From NCBI GenBank assembly GCA_001725945.1, contig LRMT01000047.1, positions 1 to 64,000 on the forward strand: a DNA stretch of 64,000 bases, written 5' to 3'. Shown piece after piece: positions 32,412 to 43,137 of the stretch (within the stretch, counting starts at the first letter, position 1; each line of letters begins with the position of its first letter). Source of the stretch: Cupriavidus sp. UYMMa02A (lineage in GTDB: Bacteria > Pseudomonadota > Gammaproteobacteria > Burkholderiales > Burkholderiaceae). A program made the translations under genes and the position numbers. The notes beneath the pieces are model-generated. The model did not search any database and was not told the origin of the DNA. It saw only the letters and a program-made list of their open reading frames with translations.

Positions 32412-33384
32412 TCAATCGCGTCCTCTCGTGGTGGAAGCCGCCGTGGTGTCGAAGCTTGCGGCCGGGGCCTCAAGCCGTTGCGGCAGGGTGGCGGCCAATG
32501 CGGCGGCGGCCTGGGCGAACTGCTCGCGCATGTCGTCGACCAGGCTGGATGCGGCGCGGTGGCTCGCGCGCAGCAGGTGGATCTCGAACGGCAGCGCCGG
32601 TTGCACCGCATGCAGGCAGACGCGGGCGGGGCTGGCGCTCAAGGCCGTGTACTGGTCAAGCAATGCCATGCCGAGGCCCGCTTCCACCAGCGACAGCGCC
32701 AGCGAGTAAGTCTGCACCTCCAGCGTCGAACGTGGCTCCAGTGCATGCCGCGCCAGCGTCTGGCGCACCAGCAGGCCGAGCGAACTGTTGTCGTCATAGC
32801 CGACGAAGGGCCGCTCCATCAGCTTGCGCATCGGCACGACATGGCGCCGGCCGCTGGCCGCAGCGGCTGGTCGCGTGGAACGGCGAGCAGCATATGCCCC
32901 GCTGCCACGGGCTCGCAGGTAATGGCTTCATGGCGCGGCGGCGAAAACGCGAAGCCAAGGTCGATCTGGTTGGCGAGCAAGGCATCGACGATCTCCCCGG
33001 TATGGTGGGTCAGCACTTGCACCTGAGTGTCCGGGTAGCGCGCGCAGAAGCCGCGCACCGCGGGGACCAGCAGCGGATTTGCCAGGCTCGGCGTGGCCGC
33101 CACGCGCAGGCGCCCGGCGCCCTTGCGGCGCAGGCTTTCCGACACGCGCCGCACGCGCTCGATTTCGCCATATAGCCTTTCGACATCGCCGTACAGCGCG
33201 GTGGCCTCCGGCGTGGCCTGCAGGCGGCCGCGAACGCGCTCGAACAGCCGGAAGCCGAGCGAGGCTTCGGCATGCTGCAGCACGCGGGTGACCACGGGCT
33301 GCGACACATGGAGCAGGCGCGCGCCTCGCTGACGGTGCCGGTCAGCATCACGGCGCGGAAGATTTCTATCTGACGCAATCGCAT
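32412..33384 (-). CDS. LysR-family transcriptional regulator
   Basis: About 324 aa. The N-terminal winged helix-turn-helix (MRLRQIEIFRAVMLTGTVSEA, then RLLHVSQPVVTRVLQHAE) is followed by the periplasmic-binding-like effector domain. One base is missing near 33320 and one near 32845. It is divergent from the D-amino-acid dehydrogenase-like gene (starts 132 nt apart), so it probably controls that gene and the binding-protein genes beyond it. The inducer is likely an amino acid, by context only. Confidence 0.87.
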
Positions 33385-33516
33385 GGTGGAAGTACTGGGG
33401 CGGGGCAGTCCATAGCCTGATGACATATTCTGGCACGTATTGGCATTGGGCAAGCCGCGCGCGCTCGATTACGCTGCTGCCATCGGATGAACAGCAAGAC
33501 AGCGGAAAGGATGGCA

Positions 33517-34793
33517 ATGCGGGTAGTCATCGTGGGCGCCGGCGTGGTCGGCATGACCAGCGCCTGGCGCCTGGCGCAGGATGGCCATGAAGTGACCGTG
33601 CTCGAGCGGCACGACGGGCCCGGCGAGGAAACGAGCTTCGCCAACGGCGGCAGCTCAGCTACAGCTACGTGGCGCCGCTGGCCGGACCGGGCGTGATCGG
33701 CAAGGTACCGGGCTGGCTGCTGCGGCGCGATTCGCCCATGCGTTTCCGGCCCGCGGCGGACCCCGCGCAATGGCGCTGGCTGGCCGCCTTCATGCGCGCG
33801 TGCAATGCCGCCACCAGCGAAGCCACCACGCGCAAGCTGCTGCGCCTGGCGTTCTACTCGCGCGACCTGATGCAGGCGTTCGTGGCCAGCGAAGGTGCCA
33901 AGGCCGAAGCGAGTGATTTTGATTTTGCGCGGCGCGGAAAATTGATTGTGCACCGCGATAGCGCGGCGTTCGAATCGGCGCGGCGACTGCTCGATTACCA
34001 GGCGAGCCTCGGCTGCGAACAGCAGGCGCTCGACCGCGAGGCGTGCATCGCGCTGGAGCCCGCACTGGCGGGCATCCGCGACGAGATCGCGGGCGCGATC
34101 TACACGCCGAGCGAGGAGGTCGGCGATTGCCACCGCTTCTGTCTGTCGCTGGCACGGTTGCTGCAGCAGCAGTCCGGCGTCTCGATGCGCTTCGGTACCG
34201 TCGTGCAAGGGCTGGTCCAGGAAGGGGACCGCATCACGGGTGTACGGACGCAGACCGGCGTGGTGCCGGCCGATGCGGTCGTGGTTGCCGGCGGCATCGG
34301 CAGCGTGCCGGTGCTGCGTCCGGCCGGCGTGCGTCCGATGCTATGGCCGTTGAAGGGCTACAGCATCACGGTGCCGCTGTCGGACGGTGGGCGTGCGCCC
34401 CATATCAGCATCACGGATTTCGCCAACAAGATCGTCTATGCCCGCATCGGCAATACGCTGCGCGTCGCGGGCATGGCCGATCTGGTGCGCGGCGGCGCAG
34501 CCATCGATCTCGAGCGTGTCGGCACGCTGGTGGCGCAGACGCGCGCCTTGTTTGACGGTATCGTGCCCGATATCCCGCTCGCGCAGTTGCAGCCGTGGGC
34601 GGGACTGCGGCCCGCGACGCCCGATGGTTTGCCCCTGGTCGGGCCATCGCGGCTGCATGGACTGTGGCTCAATCTCGGGCATGGGGCGCTCGGCTTCACG
34701 CTCGCCATGGGCAGCGCCGGGTTGCTGGCAGACCAGCTTGCCGGCCGCAAGCCTGCCGTCAATGCCGAAGATTTCTCCGCCGCGCTCGCATAG
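33517..34793 (+). CDS. FAD-dependent D-amino-acid dehydrogenase-like oxidoreductase (DadA family)
   Basis: About 425 aa of the DAO/glycine oxidase fold. The N-terminal FAD motif VVIVGAGVVGMTSAWRLAQ and the segment ETSFANGGQLSYSYVAPLAGPG are DadA-like, and PWAGLRPATPDGLPLVGPS near the C-terminus is the second flavin-binding region. It would oxidatively deaminate D-amino acids and feed electrons to the respiratory chain. One C is missing near 33653 (restored GGQLSYSYV). The start at 33517 is chosen over the ATG at 33511 because GGAAAGG is 6 nt upstream. It leads a row of amino-acid transport genes. Confidence 0.87.
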
Positions 34794-34881
34794 GGGCCCG
34801 GCAGTGTTTCAGCGTTTTGCAGTACGTGGTTCCGATGGAATGCCTCGATCAACAAGCACCCTCAACAGAAGGAGCGCCAAC

Positions 34882-35808
34882 ATGAAGCAATCGCACACTT
34901 GCCGCAAACGGGTACCCCTGCGCCTGCTGGCAGCCACAGCCCTCAGCCTGGTCGGCACTCTGGCCGCCACCGCGGCCAGCGCCGCCGATGGCGATACGCT
35001 GCGCAAGATCAAGGACAGCGGCGTGATCTCGCTCGGCTATCGCGAGTCGTCGATCCCGTTCTCGTACACCGACGGCAAGGAGGTGATGGGCTACTCGCAC
35101 GAGATCCTGCTGCAGATCGTCGACAAGGTGAAGAGCGACCTGAAAATGCCGAACCTGCAGGTCAGGCTCACGCCGATCACGTCGCAGAACCGGATTCCGC
35201 TGGTGCAGAACGGCACCATCGACATCGAGTGCGGCAGCACCACGAACAACCTGGAGCGCCAGAAGCAGGTGGCGTTCTCCAACAGCCTGTTCGTCTACGG
35301 CATCAAGATGCTGACCAAGAAGGATTCCGGCGTGAAGGAGTTCAGTGACCTGAAGGACCGCAACGTGGTCACCACCGCCGGCACCACCGGTGAGCGTCTG
35401 CTGGTCAAGATGAATGGCGAGAAGGCCATGAACATGAACCTGATCAGCACCAAGGACCACGGCCAGTCCTTCCTGATCCTCGAGAGCGGGCGAGCCGCCG
35501 CCTTTGTCATGGACGAGCCGCTGCTGTACGGCGAACGCACCAAGGCCAAGAGCGCTGGCGACTGGGTGGTGGTCGGTGCGCCGCTGCAGACCGAGAACTA
35601 CGCGTGCATGTTCCGCAAGGACGACCCGTCGTTCAAGAAGCTGGCCGACGGCGTGGTGGCCGACCTGATGACCAGTGGCCGGGCCGAGAAGCTGTACAAC
35701 AAGTGGTTCATGTCGCCGATCCCGCCGCGCGGCATCAACATGAACTATCCGCTGTCCGCCGACATGAAGGCGCTGTTCGCCGCGCCGAACGACAAGGCGT
35801 TCCAATAA
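34882..35808 (+). CDS. Amino-acid ABC transporter substrate-binding protein, glutamate/aspartate type
   Basis: 308 aa. A Sec signal ends at ATAASAADG. The mature protein is an SBP_bac_3 fold with GVISLGYRESSIPFSYTDGKEVMGYSHE, QNRIPLVQNGTIDIECGSTTNN and FVMDEPLLYGER. The ECGSTTNN turn and length resemble GltI, the periplasmic Glu/Asp-binding protein. An AAGGAG ribosome site precedes the ATG. Intact. It lies downstream of the DadA-like gene and upstream of a second binding protein. Confidence 0.9.
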   Translation: MKQSHTCRKRVPLRLLAATALSLVGTLAATAASAADGDTLRKIKDSGVISLGYRESSIPFSYTDGKEVMGYSHEILLQIVDKVKSDLKMPNLQVRLTPITSQNRIPLVQNGTIDIECGSTTNNLERQKQVAFSNSLFVYGIKMLTKKDSGVKEFSDLKDRNVVTTAGTTGERLLVKMNGEKAMNMNLISTKDHGQSFLILESGRAAAFVMDEPLLYGERTKAKSAGDWVVVGAPLQTENYACMFRKDDPSFKKLADGVVADLMTSGRAEKLYNKWFMSPIPPRGINMNYPLSADMKALFAAPNDKAFQ

Positions 35809-35979
35809 GGACGCGCCGCCGGCGGGGCGGGTTGGCAGTTATATAGCATGATGAATCGTTATTTAAATGTCGATAGCGTTTGCGGTAGCCTTGAGGCCGA
35901 TATAGGCTCATAGCAGCACAAGTGGCCGGCGAATCTCTACATGAGTCCGCCGGCCAGTCCGCATCCCACTGGAGAACAT

Positions 35980-36790
35980 ATGCGATCGATTCGTCATGGC
36001 TGGCTCAAATCCCTGCTGGCTGCCTCGCTGATTGCCGGCGCGGCCGGCCTGAGCGCCACCGCGGCCAGCGCCGCGGACCTGCTCGATACGGTCAAGCAGG
36101 CCGGCGTGCTCAAGATCGGCCTCGAAGGCACCTATCCGCCGTTCGGCTTTCGCAACCCCAAGAACGAACTCGACGGGTTTGACGTCGATGTGGCGCGCGC
36201 GTCGCGGCAAAGCTCGGCGTGAAGCCGGAGTTCGTCACCACGGAATGGAGCGGCATCATCGCGGGTCTGCAGGCGGGCAAGTTCGACGTGATCGTCAACC
36301 AGGTCTCGGTGACGCCGCAGCGCAAGCAGGTGCTGGATTTCTCCACGCCGTATGTCTACTCGGCCGCGCAGCTCATCCAGCGCAAGGATGACACGCGCGA
36401 GTTCAAGTCGCTCGAAGCGCTCAAGGGGCACAAGCTCGGCGTGAGCTGGGCAGCAACTACAACGAACTGGCCAAGTCGGTGCCGGGCATCGACGTCAAGA
36501 CCTATCCCGGTGCGCCCGAATACCTGCGCGACCTGGCTGCGCAGCGCGTGGATGCCGCGCTCAACGACCGGCTGATGGTGAACTACCTGATCAAGACCGC
36601 TAACCTGCCGCTGCGTCCGGGCGCAGTGGTGTCCGGCGCCAACGCCGAAGTTGCGATCCCGTTCCGCAAGGACAACCCGAAGTTCGCCCAGGCCATCGAC
36701 CGTGCGCTCGATGACCTGCGCAAGGACGGCACGCTGACCAAGCTGTCGATGAAGTGGTTCGGGTCGGACGTGACCAAGCCCAGCAAGTAA
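35980..36790 (+). CDS. Amino-acid ABC transporter substrate-binding protein, cystine-like
   Basis: About 270 aa with a Sec signal ending ATAASAADL. The SBP_bac_3 core (GVLKIGLEGTYPPFGFRNPK, LDGFDVDVARA, GIIAGLQAGKFDVIVNQVSVTPQRKQ) resembles FliY/TcyA-type cystine-binding proteins. Two breaks each need one base: near 36201 (restored VARAVAAKLGVKPEF) and near 36445 (restored GVSLGSNYNELAK). Its signal peptide is almost identical at the end to that of the preceding binding protein, which suggests an old duplication or sequence exchange. It is followed by a permease gene. Confidence 0.9.
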
Positions 36791-36895
36791 ACCCGCACGC
36801 TGTCATACCAACACCCCGCCCGGCCACTGGCTGCGCGGGGTTTGCGCGCATTGCGGCACGCCGTATGATGCGTGCATTGTTCCGGCGACCCTTAT

Positions 36896-37554
36896 ATGTC
36901 CGCTCTCCAGCTCGTTTCCAATTCCTTGCCCGTGCTGCTGCAGGGCGCGCTGCTGACGATCAAGTTCGCACTGTGGTCAATGGCCTCGGGCTGGTGCTGG
37001 GCATCGTGGTGGCGCTGCTGGGCATCAGCCACAACGTCATGCTGAAGGGCATTGCGCGCACGTACGTCAGCATCATGCGCGGTACGCCGCTGCTGGTGCA
37101 GATCTTCGTCGTCTACTACGGCTTGCCGGGCATTGGCATCGCGCTGGAGCCCACGCCGGCGGGCGTGCTGACGCTGAGCCTCAATGTGGGGGCGTACCTG
37201 TCGGAGAGCATGCGCGGTGCGATTCTTGGTATTCCGCGCGGACAATGGCTCGCGGCATACAGCCTTGGCCTGACACCGGGGCAGACGTTGCGCTACGTGG
37301 TTGGACCACAGGCCTTGCGCCTCGCGGTACCGAGCCTTTCCAACAGCCTGATCAGCCTGATCAAGGACACCTCGCTGGTGTCGGTCATTACCGTGACGGA
37401 GCTGCTGCGCACGGCGCAGGAGGTTATTGCGGCGACCTATCAGCCGTTGCCGCTTTACCTTGCGGTGGCGGCGATCTACTGGGTGCTCAGCACGGGGCTT
37501 TCCGGGCTGCAGCATGTGCTGGAGCGACGGTTGTCGTTGCCGGGGCGGCACTGA
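36896..37554 (+). CDS. Amino-acid ABC transporter permease (HisM/GlnP family)
   Basis: About 219 aa with five or so hydrophobic helices. The membrane-domain signature for polar amino acids is present: VSIMRGTPLLVQIFVVYYGLP, and the EAA-like loop LSESMRGAILGIPRGQWLAAYSLG that contacts the ATPase. One base is missing near 36975 (TIKFAL joined to VVNGLGLVLG). It probably serves the binding protein upstream. No ATPase gene follows; the next gene is the convergent cphA'. Confidence 0.88.
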
Positions 37555-37583
37555 TCTGCCGATAAGGTCAAAGCCAGCGAATG

Positions 37584-37631
37584 TTTTCTCCCCTCTCCCC
37601 CAACCCCTCTCCCGCAAGCGGAGAGGGGAGT
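37584..37631. repeat. GC-rich intergenic palindromic repeat, copy 3
   Basis: Same family as the elements at 7784 and 7864: TTTTCTCCCCTCTCCC lead, CAACCCCTCTCCCGC, then GCGGAGAGGGGAG. It lies between the convergent permease and cphA' genes and may act as a two-way terminator. Confidence 0.75.
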
Positions 37632-37664
37632 CAAACAGGTTGCAGGTGCCGCAGGAATGCCTGC

Positions 37665-40233
37665 TTAACCCTGCGCGACGCGGCCCGCGATATGCGCGAG
37701 TGCGTCGTCAACCTGATCCACCAGGATCAGGCAAAGATCACCAGCCTGCAGGCGCGACAGCCCTGTGTCGATCGCCACGAACTCGCCGCGGATCTCGTCG
37801 ATCGTGCTCGCGCGCGTAGCGCCCTGCAGGCCCTCGCGCAGCAGCGCGAGCACTTCGCCGTCGGCACGGCCACGCTGGCACTGGTCCTGGTACAGGATGA
37901 CCTCGTCGAACACGCCGCCGAGGATCTGCGTCTGCTTGCGGATGTCCTCGTCGCGGCGGTCGCCGGCGCCGCTGATCACCACCATGCGGCGCTTGGCCGG
38001 CATGGTCTGCACCGCATTGCACAGCGCCTGGATGGCGTCCGGGTTGTGCCCGTAGTCGGCAATCAGCGTGGCGCCGCGGTAGTCGAACACGTTGAAGCGG
38101 CCCGGGGCCGTCTGCGCGTCGTTGACGAAGGTCGCCAGCCCGCGGCGGATGATGCTCCAGTCGATGCCGAGCGCCCAGGCGGCAGCGATCGACGACATCG
38201 CGTTCTCCACCTGGAAGCCGATCGTGCCGTTGCGCGTGAGCGGGATCTCGGCCAGCGGGATGCGCACCGCGTGGTCGCCTTCCGACGCAACGATGTGGTC
38301 GCCGTCGACGAACACCACGCGCTTGCCCTGGGCACGGTGCGTGGCCATGGCCGGCTGGCCCGGATCGTGCGCGAAGAACGTCACCGCGCCGGGGCAGGCA
38401 TCCGCCATGCGCACCACCATCGGGTCCGCGGCATTGAGCACGGCCATGCCGTGCGGCGCCACGTTCTGGACGATCACGCTCTTGAGCACCGCGAGGTCTT
38501 CCACCGTGCTGATATAGGATAGCCGAGGTGGTCGCCTTCGCCGACGTTGGTGACCACGGCGACGTCACAGCGGTCGAACGCCAGGCCTTCGCGCAGCAGG
38601 CCGCCGCGCGCGGTCTCGAACACGGCGGCATCGACGTCCGGGTGCAGCAGCACGTTGCGCGCGCTGCGCGGGCCGCTGCAGTCGCCGGTGTCGATGCGCT
38701 CGCCGCGGATATACACGCCGTCGGTGCCCGTCATACCCATGCGCAGGCCGCTTGCGGCCATGATGTGCGTGATCAGGCGGACCGTAGTGGTCTTGCCGTT
38801 GGTGCCCGACACCGCGACAACCGGAATGCGGCCATCGTCGCCGTCGGCGAACATGGTCGACACGATCGCTTCGCCGACCGCGCGGCCCTTGCCGTAGGAC
38901 GGCTGCAGATGCATGCGCAGGCCCGGCGCGGCGTTGACTTCAACGATGCCGCCAGCCTGTTCCTCGAACGGCTTGAGCACAGTCTCGCACACCGCATCGA
39001 CGCCTGCGATGTCCAGGCCGACCATCTGCGCGGCGGCGACCGCGCGCGCGGCGATGTCCGGGTGGACGTCATCGGTCACGTCGGTGGCGCTGCCGCCGGT
39101 CGACAGGTTCGCGTTATTGCGCAGGACCACGCGCGTGCCCTTGGGCGGCACGGACTCCGCCGTCAGGCCTTGCTTGGCCAGCGTGGCGAGCGCGATGTCG
39201 TCAAAGCGGATCTTGGTCAGCGAGGTTGCGTGGCCTTCGCCACGGCGCGGGTCGCGGTTCACTTCCTCGACCAGCTGGCGCACGGTATGCGCGCCATCGC
39301 CGATCACTTGCGGCGGGTCGCGGCGTGCGGCGGCGACGAGGTGCTTGCCGACCACCAGCAGACGGAAGTCGTGGCCCGGAATATAGCGCTCGACGATCAC
39401 ATCCGAACTGATGTCCGAGGCGACTTCATAAGCTGTCATCACCTCCTCGCGCGTGCGGATGCGCACGGCCACGCCCTTGCCCTGGTTGCCGTCGCGCGGC
39501 TTCACGACCACGGGCGCGGCGATTTCCTGCGCGGCTTCCCACGCTTGCTCGGCGCTGCGCACCGAACGGCCAAGCGGGACCGGCACGCCGGCTGCATGCA
39601 GCAGGCTCTTGGTCAGGTCCTTGTCCTGCGCGACCGATTCGGCCACGGCGCTGGTCGCGCTGGTCTCGGCGGCCTGGATGCGGCGCTGCTTGCTGCCCCA
39701 GCCGAACTGCACCATCGAACCCTGCGTGAGGCGCCGGTACGGAATGCCGCGCGCGACCGCTGCGTAGACGATGGAGCCGGTGCTGGGCCCAAGGCGCACG
39801 TCTTCGTCGAGTTCGCGCAGGCGGTGCAGTGCGTCGTCGAGGTCGAACGGCGCGTCGTCGCGCGCGGCCAGGCACAGTGTCTGGGCCAGGTCGAACGCCA
39901 GGCGGCCGACTTCTTCTTCGCTGTACTGCACGATCACCTGGTAGGTGCCGGGCTCGACGGTCTGTGCCGTGCGGCTGAACGTGACCGGGCAGCCGGCCGC
40001 GGCCTGCAGGCGCAGCGTGGCGCCTTCCAGCACGTGTGCGAGCGACAGTTCGCCCGCATCCTCGTCCGGATGCAGCGGCCGATGTCGGGAAAGCGCGCGC
40101 GCAGGCGGTCTTCAAAGCCGGGCAGGGTGGCCACCATGTCAGACGGCTCGGAGCAGGCCACGATCGCCTCGATGGCAGTGTGGCGGCACCACAGGTTCGG
40201 GCCGCGCAGGGCCCGGATGCGAGAGACTTCCAT
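37665..40233 (-). CDS. cphA': Cyanophycin synthetase-like ligase, second copy (CphA')
   Basis: About 856 aa with the full cyanophycin synthetase layout: N-terminal domain starting MEVSRIRALRGPNLW, an ATP-grasp domain (VVKPRDGNQGKGVAVRI; VIVERYIPGHDFRLLV; the Glu/Asn pair in GIVEVNAAPGLRMH), then a Mur-ligase-like domain with P-loop AVSGTNGKTTTVRLI and VFDYRGATLIADYGHNPDA. It adds Asp and Arg to a polyaspartate backbone, or assists the neighbouring CphA. One base is missing near 40083 (restored DIGPLHPDEDAGELS) and one near 38518 (restored HLGLSYISTVEDLAVL). It starts 29 nt after cphA. Confidence 0.9.
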
Positions 40234-40262
40234 AGATTCTGGTATCCGTTCTTCTTCGGGCG

Positions 40263-42896
40263 TCAGGCGCGGCGCGGGGGCTGGCCCATCCACTGGTGCA
40301 CGCGGTCGACCGTGGTGCCGGGGGCGCCTTCGTCGCACTGCAGGACCAGCAGGTCCCCGGCCACCAGTTGGCCGAGCGCGGTTTCAATAGCGTCCTGGCG
40401 CGTGCCTTCGTCGATGATCTTGGTGACGCGGCGTCCTTCGTACAGCCCCTGCTTGAGCAGGGCACGTGCCTCGCGTCGGGTAACGCGCGCTTGACGCTGC
40501 GGTCTTCACACAGGAACACGCGGTCGAAGGTGGCGCCCAGGACCTTGCCCTGGCGGACCATGTCTTCATCGCGGCGCTGCGCGCCGGCACCGTAGACGAT
40601 CATGCGGCGTTCGGCCGGGAAGCGGTCCAGCGCGGCGGCCAGCGCTTCCAGCGCGGGCGCGTTGTGCGCGTCGTCTACCACCACGGTTGCGCCGTTGCGC
40701 TCGAACAGCGTAAAGCGGCCCGGCACGTCGACCTGGCCCACGTCGAAGGTCACGATGCCCGCGCGGATCAGGTCGTTGGAGATACCCAGCGCCCAGCCGG
40801 TGGCAACGGCTGCCAGCACGTTCTCGACCTGGAACGAGACGCGGCCCGCGTAAGTCAGCGGAATCGCGGCGACATCGGTCAGCGGCGTTTCGCGGTTGCC
40901 GGTGGCCAGCACCACCTTGCCGTCGCGCACGAACACGGCACGCTTGCCCTGGGCGCGATGCGCGACGATGGCCGGCAGCTCGGCGGACAAGCCGAAGAAG
41001 ATCACGTCGCCGTCCGACAGCTCGGCCATCTCGACCACGCGCTCGTCGCGCGCGTGAGCACGGCGGCGCCGTTCTGAGGACCACGTCGATCTGCGTGCGC
41101 AGTACGTTGTACATGCGGTCTTCATCTTCGACGTAGTAGTCGCCCATGTGGTCGGGCGTGTCGAAGTTGGTGACCACGCCAACCTGGCAGCGGTCATAGA
41201 CCAGGCCTTCGGACAGGATGGCGCCGCTGTCGTTCTCGAACACGGCGGCGTCGACCGCGCGGTTCATCAGGATGCGGTGGCCGGCGTCCCAGTTGGCACG
41301 GTCGCCGCCCTGCACCAGCCGGCGATCCAGGAACAGGCCGTCGCTGCAGGCCAGGCCGGTGTGCTTGCCCGACAGTTGCAGCAGGCGGGCGACCAGCTTG
41401 GCCACCACGGTCTTGCCGTTGGTGCCGGTGATGCCGACGACCGGGATGCGGCCCGGGTTGGTGTCGTCGGCCTCGGGAAAGAGGTGGTCGACGATGGCGC
41501 GGCCCACGGGGCGTGGCGTGCCTTCCGCCGGCTTGATGTGCATGAGCAGGCCGGGGCCTGCATTGACTTCCACGATGGCACCGCGCTGCTCGGCCAGCGG
41601 GCGCGAGATGTCCTCGGCCACGAGGTCCACGCCCGCGATATCCAGACCGACCACGCGCGCGGCGAGCGCTGCATGCGCCGCCACGCTCGGGTGCACGCGG
41701 TCGGTCACGTCGAATGCCACGTTGCCGGTGCGCTGGATCAGCACGGTCCTGCCTTCCGGCGGGATCGAGGTGCCGTCCATGCCCTGGCGCTTCAGTTCCA
41801 GGCGCGCGGCGGAATCCAGCCGGACACGGTTCAGCGGATGGTCTTCGGTGCTGCCGCGGCGCGGGTCGCAATTGATCTGCAGTTCGATCAGTTCCTCGAT
41901 AGTCGACTTGCCGTCGCCGACCACGGTCGCAGTCTCGCCCATTGCGGCGGCGACCATGCGGCCGCCGACCACCAGCAGGCGGTGCTCATTGCCGGGTATG
42001 AAGCGTTCGACGATCACGCCGTTGCCTTCCTCGATGGCCACGGCGTAGGCGGTCTCGACTTCCTCGCGCGTCATCAGGTTGGTGAAGACGCCGCGGCCGT
42101 GGTTGCCGTCGTACGGCTTGACCACCACCGGCACGCCGATGTCGTCGGCAGCATCCCAGGCGTCTTCGGGCGACTCGACCATGCGGCCTTCGGGCACCGG
42201 CACGCCGCACGATTCCAGCAGGCTCTTGGTCAGGTCCTTGTCGCGCGAGATGCTTTCGGCGATGGCGCTGGTACGGTCGGTCTCGGCCGTCCAGATGCGG
42301 CGCTGGCGCGCGCCGTAGCCGAGTTGCACGAGGTTGCCGTCGGACAGCCGGATGGACGGGATATCGCGGTCATCGGCGGCATCGACGATGCATGCGGTGC
42401 TCGGGCCCAGACAGTGCTCATCGACCAGCCGGCGCAAGTTGTCGACAGCCGAAGGGACGTCGAACGGGCGGTCTTCGATCGCGGCCATGACCAGGTCGCG
42501 GGCCATGAACAGCGCGGCGCGCGTGACTTCTTCATGCCAGGCGCGCACGATTACCTTGTAGACGCCGCGGATCGGAGTCTCGCGAGCCTTGCCGAAGCCA
42601 CCGGGCATGCCAGCCAGGTTCTGCAGCTCAAGCGTCACGTGTTCCAGGATATGGCCCGGCCACGTGCCTTCCTTGAGGCGCTGCAGAAAGCCGCCGCGCT
42701 CTCCGATGCTGCAGCGATGCTCGATCAGCGAGGGCAGCCAGGCCGACAGCCGTTCGTAGAACCCCGGAATCGTGTTGGAGGGAAAATCCTCCAGCTCCCC
42801 GATATCGACCCACGCCTCCAGCACGGGCCGATATGTCCACATATTCGGGCCGCGCAGCGACATGACATCGAAAATCTCAATGTCCTTCTTTTTCAT
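40263..42896 (-). CDS. cphA: Cyanophycin synthetase
   Basis: About 878 aa, the usual size. The N-terminal domain (MKKKDIEIFDVMSLRGPNMW), ATP-grasp (VVVKPYDGNHGRGVFTN; VIVERFIPGNEHRLLVVGG; IVEVNAGPGLLMHI) and Mur-ligase-like domain (GITGTNGKTVVAKLVARLL; TVVVDDAHNAPALEAL) are all present. It makes multi-L-arginyl-poly-L-aspartate granules from Asp, Arg and ATP, a nitrogen and carbon store. Three missing bases: two at about 41060-41085 (around QNGAAVLNARDER) and one near 40485 (restored EARALLKQGLYEGRR). First gene of a two-gene operon with cphA'; it faces away from the ABC transporter gene. Confidence 0.93.
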
Positions 42897-43137
42897 TGAT
42901 TTAGCTTGAGGCAATGGGCGGAAACGCCCGAGAAATGGAAGCCTAACCTTTCAATAACGTTACAGCATACGTCAGGTTGACTTCTTTAGCTGACATCCGA
43001 TTGTGCAATGCATCAGGGCACCCGCTGGTTTGCGTTATGTATACTTGCGGGCAAAATCGCGGGCCGCCAGAGTGCGGCCATTCTAAATTGTTTCAAGTTA
43101 TGTCCGTTTCCGCTGGACGCTGCAAGGCGCGCCGACA
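42897..43137. promoter_or_regulatory. Divergent control region cphA / ABC transporter
   Basis: 241 nt between two opposite start codons, clearly more AT-rich than the flanks (runs such as TTTCAATAACGTTACAGCATACG near 42950 and ATGTATACTTGCGGG near 43036). TATACT at about 43037 is a candidate -10 for the plus strand. No operator of a known family was identified. Confidence 0.4.

Noticed and set aside
38528..40390. Long plus-strand open frame (about 620 codons) opposite cphA'; similar long antisense frames opposite cphA (41148-42899), gyrA (50514-52235) and chpA (2477-4471)
   Set aside because: High GC makes antisense frames stop-poor. Their translations are His/Arg/Gly-rich with no family motifs, while the sense strands encode clear conserved enzymes.
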